Positions 27,979 through 38,194 of a stretch of 64,000 bases of DNA are shown here, piece after piece. The stretch covers positions 18,454-82,453 of the forward strand of contig JAQXBF010000016.1 of the NCBI GenBank assembly GCA_029252555.1, read 5' to 3'. Each line of letters opens with the position of its first letter. Within the stretch, counting starts at the first letter, position 1. This DNA is from Porticoccaceae bacterium (GTDB taxonomy: Bacteria > Pseudomonadota > Gammaproteobacteria > Pseudomonadales > Porticoccaceae). A program made the translations under genes and the position numbers. The notes under the pieces were generated by a model. The model worked only from the letters and a program-made list of their open reading frames with translations, had not been told where the DNA came from and ran no database searches.

Positions 27979-28033
27979 CAGCAGGCCAGATTAAAACGCA
28001 GTCCAGGCTAACCAATAGTGGGGTAGGCGTATA

Positions 28034-28438
28034 GTGAGAAATCAATTGTGTGTCTGTGGTAGCCAGCGATGGTTTTCTCGCTGCTGCGAACCTTTTCTTA
28101 AGGGGGCGAAATCAGCGCCCACACCAGAAAAGCTCGTGCGCTCTCGCTACAGCGCTTATGCATTGGGTGGTCATGGTGAGTACTTGTTGAAAACCTGGTT
28201 TGCGCCCATGGCTAAAGGACTTAGTGCCGAAGACTTATCGCAATTACACCAGCAATGGTTGGGGCTGGTTGTGCTTGGTTCTGGTGTTTCGGGGAATGAC
28301 GGCTGGGTAGAGTTTAAGGCAAGTTATAGAGACAATAACGATGTTGTCGAAATGCATGAGAAATCAGTGTTCACCAGATTCGCAAACAGCTGGTTTTATA
28401 TCGGCGGCGAAGTGGCTCATATCAACACAGCAAAATAA
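28034..28438 (+). CDS. YchJ-like protein with N-terminal SEC-C motif
   Basis: The 134-residue protein has an N-terminal zinc-binding SEC-C-type motif with cysteines in LCVCGSQRWFSRCC (residues 5-18), then the UPF0225/YchJ core (LVRSRYSAYALGG; FKASYRDNN; HEKSVFTRF). E. coli YchJ has a second SEC-C motif at the C-terminus that is absent here. The function of the family is unknown. The start is GTG 28034, because the conserved cysteine motif begins 5 codons later. It diverges from yajQ and converges on tatC. Confidence 0.85.
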   Translation: MRNQLCVCGSQRWFSRCCEPFLKGAKSAPTPEKLVRSRYSAYALGGHGEYLLKTWFAPMAKGLSAEDLSQLHQQWLGLVVLGSGVSGNDGWVEFKASYRDNNDVVEMHEKSVFTRFANSWFYIGGEVAHINTAK

Positions 28439-28488
28439 TAGCGCTGATACCGACTGTATCAATCTGGCGATCTGGCAGGGGCTATTGG

Positions 28489-29259
28489 TTAATCCTTAGG
28501 CTTAACCATGCGGCCAAACAGGATGCCCAGTTCGAACAATAACCACATGGGAATTGCCAGCAGTATCTGGGAAATAATATCTGGTGGTGTTAGCAACATA
28601 CCCAATATAAAGCACATTACAAAAACGTAGGGCCGCTTCTTGGCCAGGTTATCTGGCTCCACCACACCCATCCACGACAGAATCACCACAGCGATGGGAA
28701 TCTCAAAGCTGATGCCAAAGGCAAAAAACAGTTTTAGTACAAAATCCAGATAGCTGCGGATATCTGGCATCACGCTTATTCCCTCTGGGGCTATGCTGGT
28801 AAAGAACATAAACACCAGTGGGAAGACAATATAGTAGGCAAAGGCCATGCCGCCATAAAACAGCAGGACACTGGAGATAAACAGAGGCACGACTATTTTC
28901 TTTTCCCGCTGATACAGGCCAGGCGCCAAAAATGCCCAAGCCTGATACAAAATAAAGGGCATAGCGGCAAACAGGGATAACACCAATGTCAGCTTAAACG
29001 GGGTTAGAAATGGCGAGGCCACCTCGGTGGCGATCATGGTTGATGAAGCGGGCAGGTACTCTCGGATCGGCTCGGATACATAGAGGTACAGTTCTTCACT
29101 GAAAGAAAATAGCCCGATAAATACCACTAGCACTGCAACCACAGAGCGCAATACGCGATCGCGAAACTCTATCAGGTGCGACATAAAGGGCTGGCTATCC
29201 AGGAGTTCCTCCTGGATATCATCTTCTGTCGCTTGGTTGCCAGAGGTTTCGGTATTCAT
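28489..29259 (-). CDS. tatC: Twin-arginine translocase subunit TatC
   Basis: TatC is the six-helix inner-membrane receptor for twin-arginine signal peptides. The 256-residue protein shows SHLIEFRDRVLRS at the N-terminus and YQAWAFLAPGLYQREKK, both hallmarks of TatC, followed by FGISFEIPIAVVIL. Its start overlaps the tatB stop by 4 bases. It is the last gene of the leftward hslV-to-tatC run. The 50 bases after its stop contain no obvious terminator. Confidence 0.97.
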   Translation of the reverse strand: MNTETSGNQATEDDIQEELLDSQPFMSHLIEFRDRVLRSVVAVLVVFIGLFSFSEELYLYVSEPIREYLPASSTMIATEVASPFLTPFKLTLVLSLFAAMPFILYQAWAFLAPGLYQREKKIVVPLFISSVLLFYGGMAFAYYIVFPLVFMFFTSIAPEGISVMPDIRSYLDFVLKLFFAFGISFEIPIAVVILSWMGVVEPDNLAKKRPYVFVMCFILGMLLTPPDIISQILLAIPMWLLFELGILFGRMVKPKD

Positions 29260-29588
29260 GATTTATTGTCGCGGCTGGTGTCTATTGGAGTGTCATCGAT
29301 TGGCTTGGTGAGCGCAGCGGCACTGGCCTCCAGCTCTGCTTTATTTTTTGCCAGTTCGTCTTTGGTGTCTTCTAGATTGCGCAGGATTTGTTCATTATGT
29401 AATTGGCGTCGGACTTCATGCATGCCCACTTCATTTTCGAGTTCACTGCGCGCCGCAGTAAATATTTGCCGCAGGCGACCAATCCACAGGCCAATGGTGC
29501 GAATGGTTTCTGGCAGCCGCTCTGGGCCCATAACAATTAATGTCAGCACCCCTATAACCAGTAACTCGGAAAATCCTATATCAAACAT
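29256..29588 (-). CDS. tatB: Twin-arginine translocase subunit TatB
   Basis: TatB forms the substrate-binding complex with TatC. The 110-residue protein has one N-terminal membrane helix with FDIGFSELLVIGVLTLIVMG, the conserved GPERLPETIRT hinge, then a charged amphipathic helix and a loose tail. This matches TatB rather than TatA. It starts 3 bases after tatA and overlaps tatC. Confidence 0.96.
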   Translation of the reverse strand: MFDIGFSELLVIGVLTLIVMGPERLPETIRTIGLWIGRLRQIFTAARSELENEVGMHEVRRQLHNEQILRNLEDTKDELAKNKAELEASAAALTKPIDDTPIDTSRDNKS

Positions 29589-29591
29589 GAC

Positions 29592-29810
29592 TTACTCAGC
29601 AGCGTCTTTTTTCTCTGCTTTTTGTTTTTGTGGTTCAGTTGATTCACCGGACTCGCTTGCAGGTTTTTCATCGGCGTCAGAGGAAACACTGTCTTTAAAG
29701 CCTTTGATTGCGCCACCCAAATCTGAGCCTATACCACGTAATTTTTTGGTGCCAAAAATCAATGCCACAATCGCTAATATAACAACTAATTCAAAACCAC
29801 TCGGCATCAT
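29592..29810 (-). CDS. tatA: Twin-arginine translocase subunit TatA
   Basis: TatA oligomers form the Tat transport path. The 72-residue protein has the membrane helix [15 protein letters not shown], the conserved [20 protein letters not shown] amphipathic helix, and an acidic/lysine-rich tail. AAGGAG is 7 bases before ATG 29810; a second ATG follows directly (29807). It lies 19 bases after hisE, so the his and tat genes are probably read together, an arrangement common in gammaproteobacteria. Confidence 0.96.
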   Translation of the reverse strand: MMPSGFELVVILAIVALIFGTKKLRGIGSDLGGAIKGFKDSVSSDADEKPASESGESTEPQKQKAEKKDAAE

Positions 29811-29829
29811 TTTAATACTCCTTTCCTAG

Positions 29830-30162
29830 TTATTTGTCTCGATTGGCCTTTTCTTCAAGGCCAGATAAATCAAACCGCTGCTCCAGCTCTGCTAGCACCG
29901 AATCGGCACTTTCACCCAGGTGGGATAGCATCACCAGGCTGTGAAACCATAAATCTGCAGTTTCATAAATTAACTTTTCATTGTTGCCAGATAGCTCGGC
30001 ATCTCGCGCAGCGAGAATCGTTTCTACAGACTCTTCGCCGACTTTCTCGAGAATTTTGTTGAGCCCTTTGCTGTGGAGGCTGGCAACATAGGACTCATCT
30101 GCAGAGGCCTGTTTGCGGGTTTCAAGCACGTCCATTAGTTGGCGCAAAATTTGATCGGTCAC
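29830..30162 (-). CDS. hisE: Phosphoribosyl-ATP pyrophosphatase
   Basis: HisE hydrolyses PR-ATP to PR-AMP, step two of histidine synthesis. The 110-residue protein has the MazG-like signature [15 protein letters not shown] and [18 protein letters not shown]. It overlaps hisI by 4 bases (ATGA type). In enterobacteria these two are fused as hisIE; here they are separate. Confidence 0.96.
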   Translation of the reverse strand: MTDQILRQLMDVLETRKQASADESYVASLHSKGLNKILEKVGEESVETILAARDAELSGNNEKLIYETADLWFHSLVMLSHLGESADSVLAELEQRFDLSGLEEKANRDK

Positions 30163-30542
30163 TGATAGAGTTCCTTGGGGTCTTTAAGCACTGAATCTAC
30201 AGCCTGCCATTGGCCATCTTCTAATACAGAGTAGAAGCAAGAAGCACGGCCAGTGTGACAGGCAATACCGCCAATCTGGTCAACCTGCATCAAGATGACA
30301 TCGTTGTCGCAGTCCACACGGAGCTCTTTTAGCCGTTGCACATTTCCTGACTCTTCGCCTTTGCGCCAAAGTTTTTGTCTTGACCGCGACCAATACACAG
30401 CGCGATTCTCATCGACCGTCAGCGTCAGTGCTTCTCGATTCATCCAGGCCACCATAAGAATCAGCCCAGTAGCTGCATCTTGCGCTATTGCAGGCACCAG
30501 CCCATCGCTGTTCCAGGCTATTTGATCAAGATAACAAGTCAT
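30159..30542 (-). CDS. hisI: Phosphoribosyl-AMP cyclohydrolase
   Basis: HisI opens the adenine ring of PR-AMP, step three of histidine synthesis. The 127-residue zinc enzyme has [12 protein letters not shown], the metal-binding aspartate region VDCDND, and the cysteines in [12 protein letters not shown]. The start is ATG 30542. It lies 24 bases after ubiB and overlaps hisE. Confidence 0.96.
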   Translation of the reverse strand: MTCYLDQIAWNSDGLVPAIAQDAATGLILMVAWMNREALTLTVDENRAVYWSRSRQKLWRKGEESGNVQRLKELRVDCDNDVILMQVDQIGGIACHTGRASCFYSVLEDGQWQAVDSVLKDPKELYQ

Positions 30543-30566
30543 GTCTGCAGTATAGCCGAACTGCTA

Positions 30567-32174
30567 CTAACGTAGTAGCAGTAACAGCAGGCCCAAGCCA
30601 ACCAGAATAAGGCTGCTGACAGGTATCTGATTTATAGATTCGGCCCAGTGGGGAAATGCGACACCCAAACCCACACCCGCCAGAGCGGCACCAAGGCGAT
30701 GGAGTAATTTGCCAGACTTACCGTTTTGTTCAGGAGCAGGAGTTGGGCCTGGTGCAGGCGCATCCTGCATATTTTTTAGGGCTTGAAAAATCATCGGTGG
30801 TATTTGCGGGAGGTGCTCCAACCAGTCCGGCACATGACGTTTAAATTGCTTAAAAACTGCACTGGGTGAGTAACGGTCTTTTAACCACTTATCCAAAAAT
30901 GGCTGGGCGGTGGTCCATAGGTCTAGCTGTGGATACATTTGTCGGCCTAGGCCTTCAATATTTAGCAGTGTTTTCTGCAATAGCACCAACGAAGGCTGCA
31001 CTTCCATATTAAATCGTCGCGCGGTGGTAAACAGGCTGATCAGCATATGGCCGAGAGAGATTTCATTGAGCGGGCGCTCAAAAATTGGTTCGCACACCGA
31101 GCGAATGGCACCGGTAAACTCATTTACTGGCGTATCCGCAGGCACCCAGCCTGAACGAATATGGAGTTCTGCTACTTGACGATAATCCCGTTTAAAAATC
31201 GCCAGTAGATTGCGCGCTAGATAGAACTGATCATCGCTGGATAGGGAGCCCATAATTGCGCAGTCAATTGCCAAATAACTGGGAGATTTCGGCTTGCTGG
31301 CGTCGACAAAAATATTGCCTGGGTGCATATCGGCATGGAAGAAATTGTGCTCGAATACCTGGGTAAAGAATATTTCAACACCCCGCTCCGCCAGCAATTT
31401 CATATCCACACCAGCGGCATTCAGATCAGCCATATTGGTTACAGGAATCCCGTAAATACGCTCCATGACCAGTACATTCTCATTGGAGTAGGGCCAGTGT
31501 ATTTCTGGTACATAGAGCAGTGGTGAGTTTTCGAAGTTATGGCGCAGCAATGAGGCATTGGCGCCTTCAGATTGTAGGTTTAGTTCTTCGAGAATTACCA
31601 TTTCGTAGTCAGCAATCACCTCCACTGGCCGCAGGCGGCGGCCATCTTCACTGTATTTGGCTAGCAGACGAGCCAATGTGTAGAGCAGGGCAATATCTTT
31701 GCGAATGGTATTTTCAATACCGGGGCGCACTGCTTTAACCACCACATCTCGGCCATCGGCCAATACGGCGGCATGTACCTGTGCCACAGAGGCAGAGGCA
31801 AGTGGGTCCGCTTCGAAGCTATGGAACAGGTCATCCACCGTACCCTCAAGGGCCGTCTCGATATTGGTTTTGAAAATGGCGGAAGAGAACGGCGGCACAT
31901 TGTCCTGCAACTGAGCCAGCTCTGTGCAAATATCGGTGGGCACCAGATCAGGCCTGGTAGACAGCAGCTGACCAAATTTAATAAAGATCGGGCCCAGTTC
32001 TTCAAGAGCCATGCGCAGGCGCTCGCCACGGCCAGCTTTAGAGCGACCAAACAATGCTGCAGGTGCCAGCATGGCCCGCATAGCAAAGGGCAGGCTATCT
32101 TTGTTTAATAGCTCATCAAGGCGATATTTGCCAACTACACGGGCAATTTTGGCCAGGCGACGAAGGCGAATCAC
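30567..32174 (-). CDS. ubiB: Ubiquinone biosynthesis regulatory kinase-like protein UbiB
   Basis: UbiB is an ADCK-family atypical kinase/ATPase needed for ubiquinone synthesis. The 535-residue protein has the signature KxGQ motif in [17 protein letters not shown], the alanine-rich loop [24 protein letters not shown] (catalytic loop) and AIDCAIMG. Two hydrophobic segments at the C-terminus anchor it to the inner membrane. It overlaps ubiJ by 4 bases. Confidence 0.96.
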   Translation of the reverse strand: MIRLRRLAKIARVVGKYRLDELLNKDSLPFAMRAMLAPAALFGRSKAGRGERLRMALEELGPIFIKFGQLLSTRPDLVPTDICTELAQLQDNVPPFSSAIFKTNIETALEGTVDDLFHSFEADPLASASVAQVHAAVLADGRDVVVKAVRPGIENTIRKDIALLYTLARLLAKYSEDGRRLRPVEVIADYEMVILEELNLQSEGANASLLRHNFENSPLLYVPEIHWPYSNENVLVMERIYGIPVTNMADLNAAGVDMKLLAERGVEIFFTQVFEHNFFHADMHPGNIFVDASKPKSPSYLAIDCAIMGSLSSDDQFYLARNLLAIFKRDYRQVAELHIRSGWVPADTPVNEFTGAIRSVCEPIFERPLNEISLGHMLISLFTTARRFNMEVQPSLVLLQKTLLNIEGLGRQMYPQLDLWTTAQPFLDKWLKDRYSPSAVFKQFKRHVPDWLEHLPQIPPMIFQALKNMQDAPAPGPTPAPEQNGKSGKLLHRLGAALAGVGLGVAFPHWAESINQIPVSSLILVGLGLLLLLLR

Positions 32175-32809
32175 TGGTTGGCTTTTCCTTCTTGACTCAT
32201 CAGGCGAATCTTATTGGCCCGCGCAGCAAGGCGATCAACGTCGGTAGACAGATGGCGCACAGACCGCACAAAGGCATCATATTCATTTTTGCTCGGAGTT
32301 AGCTGCAGCTCCTCTTGGGATACCTCTACTAGAGCTGATCGCGCGCGTTTGAATGCACCGCTGCGAAATTCAGCGGAATTGCGAATGCTCTCTGCTAACA
32401 GATGTGCTGGAACATCACCGATCAATTCTGCCAGTGCCGCCTCCCAGTCAATATCTAGCCCGGCCATAATGTGATTAAGCTGCCGCAATACTTCCAAGTT
32501 ACCGCTGACATTAACCCCGGTGCCAGAAAATGAAACCATCTCACCAGAATTAATCGCCATTCCCGCAAGCGAGACCAATGTGCCATTCACTGTTACATCA
32601 GCCTCATCCTGCCATTTATTGTGCAGCATAATACCCGTAGCACTGGGCTCTATGGATATTTGTAATGGTGGTATGGAGCTATCAACCAACAGCATTTTGC
32701 CCTCCAGAGCAGCGAGACGTTTGGCTGAAGCAGGGTCATGGGCCAAGGCAGCATTGATTATTTTTTCAACAGCTTCCAAAGCTGCCGATTGTAGCGCGGC
32801 AAAAATCAC
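32171..32809 (-). CDS. ubiJ: Ubiquinone biosynthesis accessory factor UbiJ (SCP2 domain)
   Basis: UbiJ is a lipid-binding scaffold of the soluble Ubi complex. The 212-residue protein has an N-terminal SCP2 sterol-carrier-like domain ([39 protein letters not shown]) and a C-terminal helical part. Sequence conservation of UbiJ is low, so the call rests on the SCP2 domain and the conserved ubiE-ubiJ-ubiB order. It shares one base with ubiE and four with ubiB. Confidence 0.9.
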   Translation of the reverse strand: MIFAALQSAALEAVEKIINAALAHDPASAKRLAALEGKMLLVDSSIPPLQISIEPSATGIMLHNKWQDEADVTVNGTLVSLAGMAINSGEMVSFSGTGVNVSGNLEVLRQLNHIMAGLDIDWEAALAELIGDVPAHLLAESIRNSAEFRSGAFKRARSALVEVSQEELQLTPSKNEYDAFVRSVRHLSTDVDRLAARANKIRLMSQEGKANQ

Positions 32810-33555
32810 TAGGGTTTCACTCCCCGATGCAGAGCTACAACACCGCCGGTCATATTGTGGAAGTCGGTGCCGGCAAAGCCGGCTTCGTCCAACATACCTT
32901 GCAATGTCTGTTGGTCTGGGTGCATCCGGATGGATTCAGCCAAATATTGGTAACTGTCGGCATCGCTGGCAAACAGCTTACCCAGCTTGGGCAAAATGCT
33001 GAACGAATAGGTATCGTAGATCTTGGATAGTACAGGGTTGCCCGGCTTGGAAAATTCCAGCACCAGCAGCCTACCGCCGGGTTTTAGAACCCGCAGCATT
33101 GAGCGCAGAGCCATGTCCTTATCGGTGACATTGCGAAGGCCAAAAGCGATGGTAATCACATCGAAGGTATTGTCGGAGAAGGGCAGACACTGGGCATCGG
33201 CCTGAGAAAACTGAATATTATTAACAATGCCGCGATCCATAAGGCGGTCACGGCCAACCTTGAGCATGGAATCGTTGATATCTGCCAAAACCACTGTGCC
33301 TTCAGGGCCAACGATACGGGAGAACTTGGCGGTTAAATCGCCAGTGCCTCCGGCAATGTCCAGTACCGAATTACCTCGACGGACGCCAGACATCTCAATG
33401 GTCATGCGCTTCCACAGGCGGTGCACACCTGCGGACATAAGATCATTCATCAGATCATATTTACCCGCAACAGAATGGAAGACTTCGGCGACTTTGCCGG
33501 CCTTTTCTTCGACGTTGACGGTTTTATAACCGAAGTGGGTGGTTTTATCAGACAT
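32809..33555 (-). CDS. ubiE: Demethylmenaquinone/ubiquinone C-methyltransferase UbiE
   Basis: UbiE is an SAM-dependent C-methyltransferase of quinone synthesis. The 248-residue protein starts [13 protein letters not shown], has HRLWKR, the SAM motif [25 protein letters not shown], and LEFSKP, and ends in [12 protein letters not shown] chose ATG 33555, which matches the family start; a TTG at 33576 is in frame. It begins the ubi part of the run, 54 bases after the DUF971 gene. Confidence 0.97.
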   Translation of the reverse strand: MSDKTTHFGYKTVNVEEKAGKVAEVFHSVAGKYDLMNDLMSAGVHRLWKRMTIEMSGVRRGNSVLDIAGGTGDLTAKFSRIVGPEGTVVLADINDSMLKVGRDRLMDRGIVNNIQFSQADAQCLPFSDNTFDVITIAFGLRNVTDKDMALRSMLRVLKPGGRLLVLEFSKPGNPVLSKIYDTYSFSILPKLGKLFASDADSYQYLAESIRMHPDQQTLQGMLDEAGFAGTDFHNMTGGVVALHRGVKP

Positions 33556-33609
33556 TGGCGCACTTATCTCTTTCAAAACAGTCGGCTATTGTAGCTGTTG
33601 TTGTGGGTT

Positions 33610-33987
33610 TCAGGAAAGTCTAACTACCTGAGTGTCCGGATCTCGAGACTGATTTGCGCTGTGCAGACGCCGCAGATAGTCGGCCCAGTTATCTGTTTGG
33701 TTAGAGCCCAACTCAAACAGATAGTCCCAGGTGAAAATGCCGGAATCATGGCCATCGTCAAAGCTAATTTGAATAGCATAATTGCCGGATTGCTGAAGGG
33801 ATTGAATTAGCACATGGCGCATGCCTACTTGAAGCACTTCCTGCCCCCTGCCGTGGCCGCGTACCTCCGCGCTAGGGGAAAAAACGCGCAGGTACTCGGC
33901 GGACAGGTTAAATCGCACATCGCCCTGATACTCCACATTCAGAGCATTTTTTTGTTCGCTCACAACAATGCGAGAGGGTAACGGCAT
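33610..33987 (-). CDS. DUF971 domain protein (gamma-butyrobetaine hydroxylase-like N-terminal domain)
   Basis: The 125-residue cytoplasmic protein carries the DUF971 fold, the small domain also found at the N-terminus of gamma-butyrobetaine hydroxylases. Landmarks are FNLSAEYLRVFSPSAEVRGHG and IQISFDDGHDSGIFTWDYL. Stand-alone versions occur near hslVU/ubiE in many gammaproteobacteria, and a role in iron-sulfur assembly has been suggested for related proteins; nothing here tests this. Its start overlaps the hslU stop by one base. Confidence 0.88.
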   Translation of the reverse strand: MPLPSRIVVSEQKNALNVEYQGDVRFNLSAEYLRVFSPSAEVRGHGRGQEVLQVGMRHVLIQSLQQSGNYAIQISFDDGHDSGIFTWDYLFELGSNQTDNWADYLRRLHSANQSRDPDTQVVRLS

Positions 33988-35318
33988 TAGAGAATAAACC
34001 GGGTCAAATCTTCATTGCTGGCTAGTTCACCGAGATTTTTCTCCACAAAGGCGGCGTCGATAATAATGGCCTCACCTTTGCTGCCCAAATCTGAGGCATC
34101 GAAGGAAATCTCTTCCAGCAATCGTTCCAGAATTGTGTGTAAGCGCCGCGCGCCTATATTTTCAGTGCCTTCATTAACTTCAAAGGCAATCTCTGCCATG
34201 CGTTTGACGCCATCAGCGGTAAACTCAATGCTGAGGCCCTCGGTGGCCATTAATTCGCAGTATTGCTTGGTTAATGAAGCATTGGGTTCGGTGAGAATGC
34301 GCTCTAGATCGTTGATTTCCAATGAATTTAGCTCAACGCGAATGGGTAAGCGTCCCTGCAACTCGGGAATCAAATCTGAGGGTTTTGACAGGTGAAAAGC
34401 GCCAGAGGCAATAAACAGAATATGGTCAGTTTTTATCATGCCGTATTTGGTTGAGACAGTGCTGCCTTCAATCAGGGGCAGCAAGTCGCGCTGCACGCCT
34501 TCTCGGGAGACATCGGCACCGCCGCTGCCTTCCCCACGGCGGCAGACCTTATCGATCTCATCGAGAAAGACAATACCATTTTGTTCTGCGGCTTCTGCGG
34601 CCGCCGATTTGATCTTCTCTTCACTAACCAGCTTGCCAGCTTCTTCGCCTTTTAACTGTTTTAACGCTTCGGCTACGGTGACCTTGCGGGTAGAGGTTTT
34701 TCCTTTACCCATGCTGCTAAACATCCCCTGCAGCTGGTTAGTCATCTCCTCCATGCCCGGAGGTGCCATAATTTCTACATCAGCAGGCATCTGGCTCAGT
34801 TCAATTTCGATCTCTTTGTCATCCAGCGCACCTTCGCGCAGTTTTTTGCGGAACACCTGCCGTGTAGAGCTATTTCTGTCGGTGGCAGCATCTGCACTGC
34901 GGGCGGGTGGCAGCAGTGCGTCCAAGACACGCTCTTCGGCAGCATCCATTGCGCGCTGGGCTACTTTTTCCATTTCTTGCTCACGGCGCTGCTTCACCGA
35001 GGTCTCCACAAGGTCCCGAATAATCGACTCAACATCTTTGCCCACATAGCCAACTTCGGTAAATTTTGTGGCTTCCACCTTTACAAAGGGGGCATTGGCA
35101 AGGCGCGCTAAACGGCGAGCAATTTCTGTTTTACCCACACCAGTGGGGCCGATCATCAAAATATTTTTTGGCGTGACTTCGTTGCGCATCTCTGCGTCGA
35201 GTTGCGACCGGCGCCAGCGATTGCGCAGGGCAATGGCCACAGCGCGCTTTGCGTCGTCCTGACCAATAATGTGGCGGTTGAGTTCGTGGACTATCTCTCT
35301 AGGAGTCATTTGTGACAT
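33987..35318 (-). CDS. hslU: ATP-dependent protease ATPase subunit HslU
   Basis: HslU is the AAA+ unfoldase that feeds substrates to HslV. The 443-residue protein begins [20 protein letters not shown], has the Walker A motif [15 protein letters not shown], the pore-loop region [20 protein letters not shown], Walker [11 protein letters not shown], the sensor region [17 protein letters not shown], and the C-terminal DLTRFIL tail that docks on HslV. It starts 34 bases after hslV. Confidence 0.98.
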   Translation of the reverse strand: MSQMTPREIVHELNRHIIGQDDAKRAVAIALRNRWRRSQLDAEMRNEVTPKNILMIGPTGVGKTEIARRLARLANAPFVKVEATKFTEVGYVGKDVESIIRDLVETSVKQRREQEMEKVAQRAMDAAEERVLDALLPPARSADAATDRNSSTRQVFRKKLREGALDDKEIEIELSQMPADVEIMAPPGMEEMTNQLQGMFSSMGKGKTSTRKVTVAEALKQLKGEEAGKLVSEEKIKSAAAEAAEQNGIVFLDEIDKVCRRGEGSGGADVSREGVQRDLLPLIEGSTVSTKYGMIKTDHILFIASGAFHLSKPSDLIPELQGRLPIRVELNSLEINDLERILTEPNASLTKQYCELMATEGLSIEFTADGVKRMAEIAFEVNEGTENIGARRLHTILERLLEEISFDASDLGSKGEAIIIDAAFVEKNLGELASNEDLTRFIL

Positions 35319-35352
35319 AGGAATTCCTTGCGGCTCTCAGGCTGGCCAACGC

Positions 35353-35898
35353 TTAAGCGTTGGTATCCAACTCTTCAATAGTTCTGTTGTGATTGGTGTA
35401 GATGCAGATGTCGCCAGCGATTTTGAGGCCCTGCTCAACAATATCACGGGCACCCATCTCGGTATTGTCCAGTAACGCTCGGGCGGCTGACTGGGCAAAG
35501 GGACCGCCGGAACCGATAGCGATCAGATCATCTTCTGGCTGAATCACATCACCATTACCAGTGATAATTAAAGAGACTTCGCTATCGGCAACAGCGAGCA
35601 GCGCTTCCAGCTTGCGCAGAATTCGATCGGTACGCCAGTCTTTAGCTAGCTCAACGGCGGCTTTGGTGAGATTACCCTGATGTTGTTCAAGCTTCGCTTC
35701 AAAGCGCTCGAATAATGTGAAGGCATCGGCAGTGCCGCCAGCAAAGCCAGCGATAACTTGATCTTTGTAAAGGCGGCGCACCTTACGCGCATTGCCTTTC
35801 ATAATAGTGTTGCCTAGGCTGACCTGACCATCACCACCGATCACTACTTTGCCATTGCGTCTCACTGACAGAATGGTTGTTCCGCGATATTGTTCCAT
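35353..35898 (-). CDS. hslV: ATP-dependent protease peptidase subunit HslV
   Basis: HslV is the threonine peptidase of the HslUV complex. The 181-residue protein begins [17 protein letters not shown]: a six-residue propeptide should be removed to expose the catalytic N-terminal threonine (T7). [22 protein letters not shown] and [18 protein letters not shown] are typical. I chose ATG 35898 because it gives the known MEQ(F/Y)RGTT start. It leads the leftward hslV-to-tatC run. Confidence 0.97.
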   Translation of the reverse strand: MEQYRGTTILSVRRNGKVVIGGDGQVSLGNTIMKGNARKVRRLYKDQVIAGFAGGTADAFTLFERFEAKLEQHQGNLTKAAVELAKDWRTDRILRKLEALLAVADSEVSLIITGNGDVIQPEDDLIAIGSGGPFAQSAARALLDNTEMGARDIVEQGLKIAGDICIYTNHNRTIEELDTNA

Positions 35899-35940
35899 CT
35901 TGTTCACTACTCTGAATTTTAAGCTTAGCGTAGAGATGGG

Positions 35941-35968
35941 GCCGGGCATTTAAATATCAATGCCCGGC
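35941..35968 (-). terminator. Hairpin between the aminotransferase stop and hslV
   Basis: GCCGGGCAT (35941-35949) pairs perfectly with ATGCCCGGC (35960-35968) around a 10-base loop. It lies 14 bases after the leftward aminotransferase stop and 42 bases before the hslV ATG. It lacks a T tract on the leftward strand, so it is either a non-classical terminator or an hslV leader structure. Confidence 0.4.
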
Positions 35969-35982
35969 AAATAATTAAATCA

Positions 35983-37392
35983 TTACAGATGGCCGTGCTG
36001 TTTTAAATCATCCATGCAGGCCAGAATGCTCCCTCGCAATGTTGTGATAATAAAGTCCACCTGCTCACGATTAATAATGAGCGGTGGGGACATCACATTG
36101 AGGTTAACAATCGGGCGTACAATCAAACCTCTGCTATCTGCCTGATTGGATATCCACTTACCGATATCCAGTTCCTCCGAGAACGGTGCTTTGCTGGTTT
36201 TGTCTTTAACAAACTCGACACAGGCCATCAAGCCGATGCCGCGCACATCACCAACAATGTGCAAGTCGGCCAGAGTTTTTAGCTGAGTCTGAAAATACGG
36301 GCCAATATCCTGCACATGGGGTAGTAGTTGCTCGCGCTCCATAATCTCAATATTTTTTAAAGCGGCGGCACAGGCCACCGGGTGACCAGAATAGGTAAAC
36401 CCATGGGTAAAGCAGCGGCCATGGCCCAGTTCGCTAATCATATTGTGAATTTTGCTGGAATAGATGGTTGCGCCCAATGGCTGATAGCCTGAGGTAAGGC
36501 CTTTGGCAGAGCAGATAATATCGGGCTCAAAATCAAAGACCTCTTTGGACGCAAACCAATGGCCCAATCGACCAAAGCCGGTAACCACTTCATCGGAGAC
36601 ATAGAGCACATCATATTTCTGACAGATTTCCCAGGTACCGCGATGATAGCCCTGGGGGGGAACAATCACGCCGCCGGCGCCAAACACAGGCTCCGCAAAA
36701 AATGCAGCAACCTTGTCGGCGCCAACTTCTAGAATTTTATCTTCCAGTTCCCTTAACTTGGCTGCCAGGAAATCCGCCGCGCTGATACCAGCATCAGCGC
36801 GGTAATAGTTGGGGCAGGAGATATGGTGGATTGTGTCCTGAATATAGTCGAACTCCGGGGGGTGATCTCCCGGCTTACCACCGATGGACATAGAGGCATA
36901 GGTAGAGCCATGGTAGGAGTTGACCCGGGAAATCACATGCTTTTTATCCTGCTTGCCACGACAGTTCTGATAAAAATGGATCAGTCGATAGGCGGTATCT
37001 ATGGCTGTAGAGCCACCGCAAGACAGAGCCACATGGTTGAGGTCACCCGGGGCTAATTCAGCCAGTTTGGTGGCCAGAGTGGCGGCGGGAATATTAGTCA
37101 TATCTACAAATGGGCTGGCATAAGCCATCTGCCGTACCTGACCGGCAATGGCGTCGGCCATTTCGTCCCTGCCCATGCCTATATTAGTGCACCAGAGCCC
37201 GCCAACAGCATCCAGATAGCGATTGCCATCACTGTCATAAATATACGCACCTTCGGCGGCCGCAATGGGCAGAGCCCCTTCTTCGGCAATGGCATCAAAC
37301 ACCTGCCATGGATGTAAAAAATGGTCCCTATCAGTGTCGCTGATTGCCTGAGTGTCGTATTGAGTGAAGTCGAGTGTGTCTATTGCGCTCAT
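35983..37392 (-). CDS. Class III PLP-dependent aminotransferase
   Basis: The 469-residue protein is an omega-amino-acid/diamine-type transaminase. The PLP lysine is K297 in CSAKGLTSGYQPLG, and the PLP-nitrogen Asp is D267 in VSDEVVTGFGR. SYHGSTYASMSIGG and FAEPVFGAGGVIVPP are typical of the SpuC/beta-alanine-pyruvate branch. I chose ATG 37392, with AGGTG about 5 bases upstream. It is read with the DUF2459 gene upstream (65-base gap) and diverges from gabD and a second aminotransferase. Likely substrates are putrescine, beta-alanine or similar amines; the exact one cannot be told. Confidence 0.88.
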   Translation of the reverse strand: MSAIDTLDFTQYDTQAISDTDRDHFLHPWQVFDAIAEEGALPIAAAEGAYIYDSDGNRYLDAVGGLWCTNIGMGRDEMADAIAGQVRQMAYASPFVDMTNIPAATLATKLAELAPGDLNHVALSCGGSTAIDTAYRLIHFYQNCRGKQDKKHVISRVNSYHGSTYASMSIGGKPGDHPPEFDYIQDTIHHISCPNYYRADAGISAADFLAAKLRELEDKILEVGADKVAAFFAEPVFGAGGVIVPPQGYHRGTWEICQKYDVLYVSDEVVTGFGRLGHWFASKEVFDFEPDIICSAKGLTSGYQPLGATIYSSKIHNMISELGHGRCFTHGFTYSGHPVACAAALKNIEIMEREQLLPHVQDIGPYFQTQLKTLADLHIVGDVRGIGLMACVEFVKDKTSKAPFSEELDIGKWISNQADSRGLIVRPIVNLNVMSPPLIINREQVDFIITTLRGSILACMDDLKQHGHL

Positions 37393-37457
37393 GGTGCACC
37401 TGCATTCGTAAAAACTGCCCACAGGGTAATGATAGGGCAATTTAAAAGCTAATACCC

Positions 37458-38027
37458 TCAACTGGGTAATTGGTCTTCTATTGGCAGATAGCCATTTTCA
37501 CGCACTGCTCGCTCAACCTGACCGGGCAGAAAGGTTAATAGGGGGTGCACATCCAGACCGGCGCGGCTAAGGCCGCGGGATGTCCAGTTATTACAGGTGT
37601 TTAGAGCTAGATAGGTACCGCGAGATTTAAAAAACTGGGTGCCGCAGGTCCTGGCCCGCACCTTGATGAGTTGATCAAACTTATCCAACATAAAGTGGCG
37701 GCTAACAAATAGAGCCACAGAATCCATCAGCCCTTCGGTTAGGCTAATACAATAAAGGCTGGCACTTTCGCTGAGAGTCTCACGCAGATCATCAGTGCCA
37801 AGTAGTCCTACAACGGCAGAAGTGGGCAAAAATAGCGCTCTCAGCCCCAGCCAAAACGGCTGGTGTTCGGCACCGTAGTAGCGGTAGTCTCCCCAGCCTA
37901 CTCTGATCCATTGGCAGTTGGAAAAATACCTCTGTAATTGAGGCACCAGCGCCAGTAGTTTTGGTGCGGGCAGTGCGAGATGGGTATGAATACCATCGCG
38001 GATAAAATGTAGTTCTGGATCAGCCAT
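37458..38027 (-). CDS. DUF2459 family protein
   Basis: The 189-residue protein matches the DUF2459 pattern: IHTHLALPAP near the N-terminus, WIRVGWGDYRYYG in the middle, and LALNTCNNWTSRGLSRAG near the end with its conserved Asn-Thr-Cys. The family function is unknown, though relatives occur beside urease genes. No clear signal peptide starts the frame used here. It lies 65 bases before the leftward aminotransferase and may be co-transcribed. Confidence 0.75.
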   Translation of the reverse strand: MADPELHFIRDGIHTHLALPAPKLLALVPQLQRYFSNCQWIRVGWGDYRYYGAEHQPFWLGLRALFLPTSAVVGLLGTDDLRETLSESASLYCISLTEGLMDSVALFVSRHFMLDKFDQLIKVRARTCGTQFFKSRGTYLALNTCNNWTSRGLSRAGLDVHPLLTFLPGQVERAVRENGYLPIEDQLPS

Positions 38028-38194
38028 TTTACTTGCCCCTAGACCCAGGTTACAGGTTTTCCGAGTTAACTAACAGGCTGTGGCAATATACCTAATGTTG
38101 GGTATTGTCCCTATCGCGGTGGTGCCACATTATTTGCCAGATATGGGTTATTCTTGCACCCTTATTTTCAATATTTCAGATGGCGAAAAATCCA

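Noticed and set aside
29176..29829. Rightward open frame of about 217 codons opposite tatABC
   Set aside because: It is antisense to tatA, tatB and the start of tatC, and is low-complexity (Ser-rich) as expected of a shadow frame.
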